A stretch of DNA of 17,681 bases from B8-G4 sp033720735. GTDB lineage: Bacteria > Bacteroidota > Bacteroidia > Chitinophagales > Saprospiraceae. Below are positions 8,405 to 14,056 of this stretch, one piece after another. A program made the position numbers and the translations under genes. The stretch lies in NCBI GenBank assembly GCA_033720735.1, contig JAWWBX010000066.1, positions 1-17,681 of the forward strand, written 5' to 3'. Positions within the stretch are counted from its first letter, which is position 1; each line of letters opens with the position of its first letter. The notes under the pieces are model-generated. The model did no database searches. It was given only the letters and a program-made list of their open reading frames with translations, and was not told the origin of the DNA.

Positions 8405-9516
8405 CAGTCAGTCCATTCAGCAACGAACAAATTTGTCGACCGGGTGCCTCCGTTGTTCCGGTTAGAAGCAAACGCCAGATACTTCCCATTGTTCGAAAAC
8501 ATGGGAAAAGAGTCGAATGCTTCGTCGAAGGTGACCTGCTTCAGCCCGGAACCGTCGAGGTTGATCATGAACAGGTTGAACGGGAACCCACGTTCGCTCC
8601 GGTGGTTTGAGGAAAACAACACTTTCTCGCCCGAGGGATGAAAGAACGGCGCCCAGTTGGCATTGCCGAGATCGGTGATCTGCCGCAGGTCAGAACCGTC
8701 GACATTACAAACAAACAACTCCATTTCAGTCGGCTGCACCAGGCCTTGTGCGAGCAGTGCCCGATACTCTGCTTTCTCCTCGTCTGTTTTGGGACGCGAG
8801 GCGCGGAAGATCAGCTTGGTGCCATCCGGTGAAAAGAACGCGCCGCCGTCATAGCCCAATTCGTCAGTGACCTGCTGCACGTTGCTCCCGTCAAGATCCA
8901 TGGTGTACAGCTCCAGATCACCGGAGCGGGTGGAGGTAAATACGATCTTGTCGCCCTTGGGAGACACCGTAGCCTCGGCATCGTAGCCGGGTTCCGTCGT
9001 CAATTGTTTCAGGATGTTGCCTTCCAGATCAGCGGTGAAAATGTCATAGTCGGCGTAGATCGGCCATACGTACTTGCCGTCGGGGCTGCGTTCGGGGACC
9101 GGCGGACACTCGGGATTGTTGTGATGGGTACTCGCATAAACGATCGAGGTGTCGCCAGGCATGAAGTAGCTGCAGGTCGTCCTCCCCTGCCCGGTGCTCA
9201 GCATCGGCGGATTGGCGTCAATGCCCGTCTCCTTAAGCAGATCATACATGAAGATCTGATCGCATGATGCATTCCATTTGTCGACCGTGGCCTGAAAGAT
9301 GAGTTTGGTATCATCAAAACTCCAGTACGCCTCGGCGTTGTCGCCGCCATTGGTGAGCTGCCGCATCGACTTGAAGTGTACCTCTTGCGGGTAGATCAGG
9401 CTGCTGTCAGTGGGTGCTGCAAAGACGATCTCCGGCTCAGCGGCCGCACTGTTGTCATCTGTTGAACACGCTGCCACAAGAACGGCAGCAAAGAGAAACA
9501 CATGGAGTTTTCGCAT
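8404..9516 (-). CDS. TolB-like PD40 beta-propeller lipoprotein
   Basis: 370 residues. The signal peptide MRKLHVFLFAAVLVAAC has a good lipobox (V-A-A-C17), followed by a Ser/Asp/Ala-rich linker. The body is a chain of PD40/WD40-like blades, each with the S/F-P-D/K-G-x-K-(L/I)-x-F-x-S form: SFDDTKLIFQAT, SPKGDKIVFTSTRSGD, SPDGTKLIFRASRP, HPSGEKVLFSSNHRS and SNNGKYLAFASNRNN. Blades are joined by phrases such as LYTMDLDGSNVQQVTDE and LFMINLDGSGLKQVTFDEA, typical of TolB-type propellers. Such proteins act in the periplasm or at the outer membrane as binding scaffolds, or as domains of S9 peptidases; no peptidase domain is present here. It is the first gene of an operon with the two small membrane proteins, overlapping the next by one base. 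The upstream 75 nt are shared with a divergent M28 peptidase. Confidence 0.9.
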   Translation of the reverse strand: MRKLHVFLFAAVLVAACSTDDNSAAAEPEIVFAAPTDSSLIYPQEVHFKSMRQLTNGGDNAEAYWSFDDTKLIFQATVDKWNASCDQIFMYDLLKETGIDANPPMLSTGQGRTTCSYFMPGDTSIVYASTHHNNPECPPVPERSPDGKYVWPIYADYDIFTADLEGNILKQLTTEPGYDAEATVSPKGDKIVFTSTRSGDLELYTMDLDGSNVQQVTDELGYDGGAFFSPDGTKLIFRASRPKTDEEKAEYRALLAQGLVQPTEMELFVCNVDGSDLRQITDLGNANWAPFFHPSGEKVLFSSNHRSERGFPFNLFMINLDGSGLKQVTFDEAFDSFPMFSNNGKYLAFASNRNNGGTRSTNLFVAEWTD

Positions 9517-9522
9517 CTGGTG

Positions 9523-9530
9523 TATTTTTG
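9523..9530 (+). promoter_or_regulatory. Possible Bacteroidota -7 box for the M28 peptidase gene
   Basis: TATTTTTG matches the Bacteroidota -7 consensus TAnnTTTG exactly and lies 61 nt upstream of the ATG at 9592. No good -33 TTG is seen at the expected distance, so this is a weak call in a 75-nt divergent spacer. Confidence 0.25.
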
Positions 9531-9591
9531 CGACGCGAAATTACACCCCACTGGATTGGTAAAATGTTGATTTGACCTTAAAAAATAACTG

Positions 9592-10863
9592 ATGAAGCCA
9601 GGCAATTTGTTGTTGATCACCTTTACGCTCCTGACACTGTGGGCCTGTAGCGGCCCGACAGCCACCATACCTGACACCGCATCGATGCGCGCCGAAATGG
9701 AAACCGACGTTGAATTCCTGGCCTCCGACGAGCTGGAAGGACGGGAGACGGGCCAGCCGGGCGCCTACCGCGCGGCCGACTATATCGTAGAGCGCATGCA
9801 GGAGATCGGCCTGAAACCGATGGGTGACAACGGCACCTGGTTTCAGTCTTTTTCGGTGGGCGGGGCCAACAACCCCCACGAAGTGGATTTTACCGAAGCC
9901 AGCGACTCATCGATCAATGCCCGGAATGTGATCGGATACCTCGACCATGGTGCCCAGCAGACCGTGGTGATCGGTGCCCATTATGACCACCTGGGTTATG
10001 GAGATGACTTCGGCTCGCTCCACACCGGTGAGCGGGAGATCCACAATGGCGCTGATGACAATGCCTCGGGTGTCGCCGCGATGCTGCAGCTCGCCAGGAT
10101 CCTCAAGACACAACACACGCAACACAACTACCTGTTTATTGCCTTTACCGGCGAGGAAAAGGGCCTGTGGGGATCGAACTATTTTTCCAAGAACCCGACC
10201 ATCGATCTGGATCAGGTCAACTACATGCTCAATCTCGACATGGTGGGACGTCTGAACGAAGAGAGGAAACTGTCAGTGAATGCCGTGGGCACGGCTCCCC
10301 AATGGGTACCGGCCCTCGATGCCATCTCTGTGGACAGTATCGAGATCGTGACCACGGAAGGCGGGATCGGAGGCTCGGATCACACTTCCTTCTACCTGCA
10401 GGAAGTGCCTGCTCTGCACTTCTTCACCGGACAGCACGAGCACTACCACAAGCCGTCGGACGACGCCCACCTGGTCAACTATGACGGCATGGTATCCGTG
10501 GTCAAGTTCATTGCCGCGCTGATCGGCGAGCTGGAGGATGACGGCACCCTGGTTTGGCAGGAGACCGACCAGCCAGACCGCATGGCCCGCGATTTCAAGG
10601 TGACGCTTGGCGTGATGCCGGATTACCTGTATACGGATGAAGGGATGCGGATCGACGGCGTGCGTGACGGGCGTCCGGCTGCCAACGGTGGGCTGGAGAA
10701 AGGAGATATCGTCCTCAAAATGGGCGATGTCGAGGTCAAGGACATGCAGGGCTACATGGAGGCGCTCAACCAGTTCCAACCGGGACAGCAAATCACCGTG
10801 GTGATCAAACGGGGCGATGCCGTGATCGAAAAGCAGATCACCTTTGCAAACTCCGAGGGCTAG
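9592..10863 (+). CDS. M28 family metallopeptidase with C-terminal PDZ domain, lipoprotein
   Basis: 423 residues. The N-terminus MKPGNLLLITFTLLTLWAC is a lipoprotein signal with probable anchor C19. The M28 fold is complete and all five ligand positions are visible by family comparison: H130 (IGAHYDHLG), bridging D155 (NGADDNASG), catalytic E188 with ligand E189 (FTGEEKGLWGS), D216 (NLDMVGR) and H286 (EHYHKPSD). A PDZ domain occupies about residues 335-420, with IDGVRDGRPAANGGLEKGD then IVLKMGDVEV, as in many Bacteroidota M28 enzymes. The family consists of di-zinc aminopeptidases and carboxypeptidases; the cellular location is inferred as periplasmic or surface. The gene lies divergent from the TolB-like operon and 4 nt from the convergent gene at 10868. 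Confidence 0.95.
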   Translation: MKPGNLLLITFTLLTLWACSGPTATIPDTASMRAEMETDVEFLASDELEGRETGQPGAYRAADYIVERMQEIGLKPMGDNGTWFQSFSVGGANNPHEVDFTEASDSSINARNVIGYLDHGAQQTVVIGAHYDHLGYGDDFGSLHTGEREIHNGADDNASGVAAMLQLARILKTQHTQHNYLFIAFTGEEKGLWGSNYFSKNPTIDLDQVNYMLNLDMVGRLNEERKLSVNAVGTAPQWVPALDAISVDSIEIVTTEGGIGGSDHTSFYLQEVPALHFFTGQHEHYHKPSDDAHLVNYDGMVSVVKFIAALIGELEDDGTLVWQETDQPDRMARDFKVTLGVMPDYLYTDEGMRIDGVRDGRPAANGGLEKGDIVLKMGDVEVKDMQGYMEALNQFQPGQQITVVIKRGDAVIEKQITFANSEG

Positions 10864-10867
10864 GCAA

Positions 10868-11668
10868 TCAGAGATCTCCTATCCGCACATGGTCGACCAG
10901 TCTCCAGATCTGTGAACTCACAAGGTCCCGCACTTCATGTGCCCGCTCCTCGAGGTCTTCCTGGGTGGCTTCGGGATGTACGGCCTCCCAAATGTCATCT
11001 GGCCAGGAGTCCGCAATGTCTTCCCATCCCCTGAAGCCTGTCACGGTACAATGCGAATAGGGATGGTTGAGCCCCCCCGGGAACAGTAACTCGTACAACC
11101 CCCAGTTGGCGATCACTCCGCGCTTCAAACGTTCCTCGTGCAGCGGTTTCCAGATGCGCTCTTCCATACGCAAATAGTGCGACTCACGTGCAGGTTCAAC
11201 CTTCATATAGTCAAGGAGGATGGATTGGGCCGGGTTCTCTATCCGCTCCGGTACGAAAGCGAGTGACTTGAAGACTTCGGATCTGACCAATTTGCGCGAG
11301 TCCGTGGCGTATTTATCCACTTCCGCAAGTGTTTTGTCTGGATGCGCTCGCAGCACAATCGTCTCATACTCCTCCAAATTGTCATTCATGTTGGCGAAGT
11401 CTGCGAATACAGTGACCGTACAAAAATTGTACTCTGTTCCTGAGCCACTCGGATAGCGCACCTCATAGAGGTACCAGGCGACGATCTCACCGGACTTGAT
11501 CCGCTCGCGATGAATCGGTTTATAGACTTCCCGCTCCATCGCCACGTAGTCAGCCGTCTTCCCTTCGTGTGGCTTCATATAATCAACCTGAACGTAGACC
11601 GATTCGTGATCCTGTCCCTGGATATTGACCGCCATCCAGAGCGTCAGCAGAAGAGTCAGGTACCGCAT
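10868..11668 (-). CDS. Secreted protein built of two copies of one alpha/beta domain
   Basis: 266 residues from ATG 11668, which gives a signal peptide (MRYLTLLLTLWMAVNIQGQ). The same frame runs open to 12145, but that part lies antisense to a VOC gene and is rejected. The mature protein has two homologous halves. Half 1 has VDYMKPHEGKTADYVAMER, then VYKPIHRERIKSGEIVAWYL and NFCTVTVF. Half 2 has LDYMKVEPARESHYLRMEE, then IWKPLHEERLKRGVIANWGL and SHCTVTGF. The order beta, helix with (I/V)(W/Y)KP(I/L)H.ER(I/L)K, and strand resembles a ferredoxin-like (ABM/NIPSNAP-type) fold, but I cannot name the family. A periplasmic, possibly ligand-binding role is inferred. It converges on the M28 gene with 4 nt between stops. 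Confidence 0.82.
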   Translation of the reverse strand: MRYLTLLLTLWMAVNIQGQDHESVYVQVDYMKPHEGKTADYVAMEREVYKPIHRERIKSGEIVAWYLYEVRYPSGSGTEYNFCTVTVFADFANMNDNLEEYETIVLRAHPDKTLAEVDKYATDSRKLVRSEVFKSLAFVPERIENPAQSILLDYMKVEPARESHYLRMEERIWKPLHEERLKRGVIANWGLYELLFPGGLNHPYSHCTVTGFRGWEDIADSWPDDIWEAVHPEATQEDLEERAHEVRDLVSSQIWRLVDHVRIGDL

Positions 11669-11833
11669 GTGGCGTCGAGTTTTAATGAACGTGTAATCAA
11701 TGATGTGCCTTATTAATTTACAACAAATCGTGGGGTCCTGCAATTCACGCAATGTTTGATTTGACAAATCCCCCAGATGCTCGTCGGCGACGGTCAAACA
11801 CCTTACCTTCATGTCAAACTGAAAACGTCCATT

Positions 11834-12214
11834 ATGTCTAAAATCGGAACCATTGGCTGGATCGACCTGACCGTACCAGATGCCACCGGGGTGCGCGACT
11901 TTTACGCTTCGGTGGTCGGCTGGACGCCCTCGGCAGTGGATATGGGTGAATACAGTGATTATAACATGATCTCGCCCGGTACCGGTGAGCCGGCGGCCGG
12001 TGTCTGCCATGCCCGGGGCGGCAACACCGGGATCCCGGCATGCTGGATGATCTACATCAACGTTGCCAACCTGGACGACAGCATTCGGGCCGTCAAGGCA
12101 GGCGGTGGCAAGCTGATTGGCGAGGCCCGATCGATGGGTGCACACGGCCGCTTCTGCTTCATTGAGGATCCGGCCGGTGCGGTCTGCGCCTTGTTCGAAC
12201 CACCGGCATCGTGA
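11834..12214 (+). CDS. VOC (glyoxalase/bleomycin-resistance) family protein
   Basis: 126 residues from ATG 11834 (MSKIGTIGWIDLTVPD). An ATG at 11777 in frame would add 19 residues that do not belong to the domain. The single VOC unit shows the usual order: a first strand with the metal-ligand position (GWIDLTVP, Asp where many members have His), the helix VRDFYASVVGW, a middle strand PACWMIYINVANLDDSI, then GGGKLIG, FCFIEDPAGAVCALFEP with the terminal Glu. The family covers dioxygenases, isomerases and resistance proteins and needs a homodimer or a partner for a full site. The substrate is unknown. The stop overlaps the start of the following DoxX gene (GTGA), so the two are co-translated. 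Confidence 0.9.
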   Translation: MSKIGTIGWIDLTVPDATGVRDFYASVVGWTPSAVDMGEYSDYNMISPGTGEPAAGVCHARGGNTGIPACWMIYINVANLDDSIRAVKAGGGKLIGEARSMGAHGRFCFIEDPAGAVCALFEPPAS

Positions 12215-12654
12215 CGTGGCCCGAGCCTGCTCCGCTGCGTAGCGCCGGCTTGTGTACCATGCGGATCCTGCTGGGGCTGATCTTCTTCTGGCAGGGTCAC
12301 GCCAAAGTCTTTTCCTGGGGGATGGACCGGCTGTGGGAACAGACGTTCAGCGCGTTCTCGACCACCTTTTTACCTGACTGGCTCCTGCGGACAACCATGT
12401 ACTATACCTCGTATGCCGAGCTCATCTGTGGTGCGTGCCTGGTGCTGGGTCTGGCCCGGAAAAACGCGTACCTGGTCCTGTGCTCCGTACTGATCATCGT
12501 TGCCTTTGGTCACGGGCTGCAAGAAGGCATCTGGAACCTGCACCATGTGATCTTCCGCGCCACATTGCTGGTCCCGCTCATACTCCTGCCGATGCATTGG
12601 GATCGCTGGGCTCTTGACCGTTTTCTCAGCTCAGCGGTACGGCGTGCGGGATAA
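12211..12654 (+). CDS. DoxX family membrane protein
   Basis: 147 residues from a GTG that overlaps the VOC stop by 4 nt (GTGA). An internal ATG at 12259 is the alternative, but it would leave the first helix with no preceding residues. The first helix, RILLGLIFFWQGHAKVF, is the standard DoxX opening with Gly-His/Lys after it. Further helices are YYTSYAELICGACLVLGL, YLVLCSVLIIVAFGHGL and FRATLLVPLILLPMHW, giving the family's usual four. DoxX proteins are inner-membrane proteins often paired with oxidoreductase- or resistance-type partners. Pairing with a VOC protein is consistent with an oxidative or xenobiotic role but does not prove one. The stop lies within a terminator hairpin. Confidence 0.88.
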   Translation: MTWPEPAPLRSAGLCTMRILLGLIFFWQGHAKVFSWGMDRLWEQTFSAFSTTFLPDWLLRTTMYYTSYAELICGACLVLGLARKNAYLVLCSVLIIVAFGHGLQEGIWNLHHVIFRATLLVPLILLPMHWDRWALDRFLSSAVRRAG

Positions 12655-12668
12655 CATCCCGCTTCTTT
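12646..12668 (+). terminator. Intrinsic terminator overlapping the DoxX stop codon
   Basis: GCGGGAT (12646-12652) pairs with ATCCCGC (12656-12662) around a 3-nt loop, followed by TTCTTT. The TAA stop (12652-12654) spans the stem top and loop. It ends the VOC-DoxX transcript right at its last codon. Confidence 0.62.
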
Positions 12669-12720
12669 GCGCATCCCATTGTCTCCATGTGCACAACCCT
12701 GCTACGGCAGCAACCCGAGG

Positions 12721-12744
12721 GGGCCGACCCTGGTGGGCCGGCCC
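12721..12744 (-). terminator. Strong 10-bp hairpin at the end of peptide unit 1
   Basis: On the minus strand GGGCCGGCCC pairs with GGGTCGGCCC around a 4-nt ACCA loop, the one irregular pair being G-U. On the plus strand the same position is an A-C mismatch, so the minus-strand RNA folds better. It lies 8 nt after an AAATGA stop and aligns with the hairpin at 13493-13514. No U tract follows, so it may be an RNA 3' end or attenuator rather than a classic terminator. Confidence 0.5.
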
Positions 12745-12752
12745 GTCTCAAG

Positions 12753-12938
12753 TCATTTGGTCAGGGATGAACTGGATGTCCTCATAGTGTGTGACTGAGG
12801 AAGTGGAAACCTCTCCGGGCCGTCCTGATGCAACAGGGTGTATGCCGGGATATCAAAGGGTGACTGCCGTTTGACTGGCTGGGACGTACCCGGAGAGGTT
12901 TCCTGGTACTGCGGGTCGCTCTGTTGCCGACCCGAGCG
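12753..12938 (-). other. Open frame of 61 codons without a normal early start, peptide unit 1
   Basis: The frame runs from the TGA at 12939-12941 to the TGA at 12753-12755 and ends with Lys-stop (AAATGA) just before a hairpin, as the small ORF at 13525-13653 does. The only ATG is near its end (12783-12785), leaving MRTSSSSLTK. The sequence reads like protein in the middle (SPFDIPAYTLLHQDGPERF), but no ATG or GTG precedes it. It may be a decayed gene, use an unusual start (a TTG lies near the centre), or be non-coding. It overlaps the large inverted repeat. Confidence 0.25.
12805..12903. repeat. Long inverted repeat: perfect 15-bp arms plus 5 inner pairs
   Basis: GGAAACCTCTCCGGG (12805-12819) is perfectly inverted at 12889-12903. 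After a small 1x2 internal loop, CGTCC (12821-12825) pairs with GGACG (12882-12886). The 56-nt apical part shows no single dominant fold by eye. No ORF with a usual start explains it. A structured RNA read on the minus strand downstream of the 60-residue peptide gene is my preferred reading; a small mobile-element relic is the alternative. No target-site duplication is visible. Confidence 0.55.
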
Positions 12939-12945
12939 TCAGTAC
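12906..12945. repeat. Second hairpin next to the long inverted repeat
   Basis: CGGGTCG (12912-12918) pairs with CGACCCG (12928-12934) over a 9-nt loop. The outer arms GTACTG (12906-12911) and CAGTAC (12940-12945) also pair, with a 5-nt bulge on one side, for 13 bp in all. It begins 2 nt from the long inverted repeat and ends 19 nt past the stop of the peptide gene at 12965, so it probably sits in that gene's 3' region. Confidence 0.5.
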
Positions 12946-12964
12946 AAGCGTCTTTGCTGAGTTC

Positions 12965-13147
12965 TTAAATGATCGTGAGATCCGTGACAAGCGGTTCCTG
13001 TCCTGACATGGCGGTCAGCGTCCAGCTAGCCGTATCATCTGCCGGAACGGTTGCGGTGGAGAAGTGGTTGTGGAGTCCTTTGACGAGGATCAGGCTCACG
13101 ACCGATACGACGACGATGATCAGTGCGAGCTTCATTGTTCTTTCCAT
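12965..13147 (-). CDS. 60-residue single-helix peptide, unit 1 of a duplicated cassette
   Basis: The start at ATG 13147 is chosen because it aligns with the start of the 50-residue peptide of unit 2: both are preceded by a near-identical leader (GTAACCAATT, then CAAG and ACCATG) and begin M-E-R-T or M-K-R-S. AAGGA lies 5 nt before the ATG and is a good Shine-Dalgarno. The N-terminal third is one hydrophobic helix (MKLALIIVVVSVVSLILVKG), followed by a polar, mildly acidic tail of about 36 residues (HNHFSTATVPADDTASW). No Cys and no known precursor motif is present. A membrane-anchored or exported peptide is inferred. The protein belongs to no family I recognise, and the coding body is unlike unit 2. 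Confidence 0.55.
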   Translation of the reverse strand: MERTMKLALIIVVVSVVSLILVKGLHNHFSTATVPADDTASWTLTAMSGQEPLVTDLTII

Positions 13148-13334
13148 GGTGGTCCTTGGCTGGAATTGGTTACAGTGGGCAAGATATAGGCGGGTGCAAG
13201 CTGAATCAAGAATTCACGATCAACGGATCGAAATACTCGGTGAACCGCCCGGGCTGATCGTCCAATATCAAAACATATCTCGGAATATGAAGGATATGTA
13301 AAATTATGTTCAGAAAATACGTCAATCATAAAAC
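13148..13334 (-). promoter_or_regulatory. Conserved upstream control block, unit 1
   Basis: This lies directly upstream of the 60-residue peptide. It aligns with 13854-14040: AATTGGTTAC at 13164-13173, CACGAT at 13215 and GGAATAT at 13282-13288 keep their spacing (51/52 and 67/67 nt). By hand count 51 of 74 bases are identical without gaps between CACGAT and GGAATAT. A minus-strand TATATCTTG with a TTG 18 nt further upstream (13180-13209) is a weaker version of the promoter in unit 2. A GCCCGGGC palindrome sits at 13247-13254. Confidence 0.55.
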
Positions 13335-13482
13335 TTTATTCTGTGAACTCCATGATCTTTATCATAAAACGTCGATTCATAACCAAGAGGCAACGTTGAC
13401 GTACCAGCGGCCAGCCTGAACACCTGGTAACACGCCCGGTCATGCGCACGTAAAATTCGGCCATGTTTCTTCACGCGGCGCC

Positions 13483-13514
13483 CAAAAACAAAGGCCAGCC
13501 CGGTCGGGCTGGCC
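13483..13514 (-). terminator. Terminator of peptide unit 2, with U-rich tail on the minus strand
   Basis: GGCCAGCCCG (13493-13502) and CGGGCTGGCC (13505-13514) form a perfect 10-bp inverted repeat. On the minus strand it is followed by TTTGTTTTTG (13483-13492), a convincing U tract. On the plus strand CTGTTTT follows, so it could be bidirectional. It lies 10 nt after the stop at 13525 and resembles the hairpin closing unit 1. Confidence 0.75.
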
Positions 13515-13524
13515 CTGTTTTGAA

Positions 13525-13653
13525 TCATTTGGCAAAAGCGCTCGGGTTCCTCACCGGCGCACGCAGAGCATCAAGGGTGTTCTGCATAAATGAATCGGGT
13601 TCTGGTTGGGCGATCGATACCCTGGTCGTGCACCACGGGTGTTCTTCTACCAT
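13525..13653 (-). CDS. Putative 42-residue peptide downstream of the unit 2 membrane peptide
   Basis: ATG 13653 to TGA 13525, 42 residues; GTG 13662 in frame would add three. The sequence begins MVEEHPWCTTRVS, passes through QPEPDSFMQNTLDALRAPV and ends NPSAFAK. It is hydrophilic with one Cys and has no signal peptide. It sits 47 nt after the 50-residue membrane peptide and ends 10 nt before a strong terminator, so it would be the second gene of a two-peptide transcript. The final codons and the hairpin are shared in form with unit 1, but the rest is not. There is no clear Shine-Dalgarno. I do not recognise it, and it could be a chance frame in the 3' untranslated region. Confidence 0.35.
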   Translation of the reverse strand: MVEEHPWCTTRVSIAQPEPDSFMQNTLDALRAPVRNPSAFAK

Positions 13654-13700
13654 TTGATTCACGCTGACTGACTGCTGTTGCCTGTTGTTTGACTGACTAC

Positions 13701-13853
13701 TCAGGAGCGTGCATCAGGCAGAATGCAGCACTCCTTGGGTATGGGAGTTGTTGGTTTTTCGTTTGAGTAGCCTTTGAAGACCCCAGCCATCACCGACAAT
13801 CCAGCGAAATACAGGATGCCGATCAGGATGAGGAAGAAGAGAGAGCGTTTCAT
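13701..13853 (-). CDS. 50-residue single-helix peptide, unit 2 of a duplicated cassette
   Basis: ATG 13853 to TGA 13701. M-K-R-S leads into one hydrophobic helix (LFFLILIGILYFAGLSVMAG), then a polar tail with EKPTTPIPKECCILPD, containing a vicinal Cys pair and three prolines, ending A-R-S. The length and layout match the 60-residue peptide of unit 1, as does the leader in front of the ATG, but the tails are unrelated. An exact TAnnTTTG box (TACATTTG, minus strand, 13884-13891) lies about 30 nt upstream of the ATG. A small exported or membrane-tethered peptide is the inference. No maturation enzyme, transporter or immunity gene is visible next to it. Confidence 0.58.
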   Translation of the reverse strand: MKRSLFFLILIGILYFAGLSVMAGVFKGYSNEKPTTPIPKECCILPDARS

Positions 13854-14040
13854 GGTGTGCTTGAGAGCAATTGGTTACGGTGTCAAATGTATGGGCCAAC
13901 CAACGCCATCGCCAACTAATCACGATAAACATGATCAAATACTCGTTGAAATGACATCTGTCATCGCCGAACATCAGAACATATCGTGGAATATCCATGA
14001 TATACCGAATCATATTCGCTAATTCAGAATATCATAAAAT
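13854..14040 (-). promoter_or_regulatory. Conserved upstream control block, unit 2
   Basis: This is the counterpart of 13148-13334. It contains AATTGGTTAC (13869-13878), CACGAT (13921), ACTCGTTGAA (13941-13950) and GGAATAT (13988-13994). A palindrome ATGACATCTGTCAT (13951-13964) lies within 1 nt of the position of the unrelated palindrome in unit 1. The block is AT-rich compared with the flanking genes and fills the gap to the CotH gene. Operator DNA or a leader RNA are both possible. Confidence 0.55.
13884..13915 (-). promoter_or_regulatory. Bacteroidota-type promoter for the 50-residue peptide
   Basis: On the minus strand TACATTTG (13884-13891) matches TAnnTTTG exactly. A TTG at 13913-13915 lies 21 nt upstream, within the usual spacing of the -33 element. 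Transcription would start near 13877, giving a leader of about 25 nt that is conserved with unit 1. Confidence 0.5.
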
Positions 14041-14056
14041 ATTTTTTCGATTTCAG

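Noticed and set aside
11669..12145. N-terminal extension of the two-domain secreted protein by 159 residues
   Set aside because: It lies antisense to the VOC gene and would bury a clean signal peptide that begins at 11668.
12661..12800. Known riboswitch (cobalamin or SAM type) in the hairpin region
   Set aside because: None of the consensus core elements of these classes could be found on either strand.
13132..13329. 65-codon frame, and 13714-14013 99-codon frame, through the control blocks
   Set aside because: They run across the conserved upstream block and the leader into the peptide gene in another frame. The translated residues are poorly conserved between units, while the nucleotides are conserved irrespective of codon position.
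12965..13853. RiPP precursor cluster
   Set aside because: No radical SAM, cyclodehydratase, lanthipeptide synthetase, peptidase or ABC exporter gene is in the window; the small peptides alone do not justify the call.
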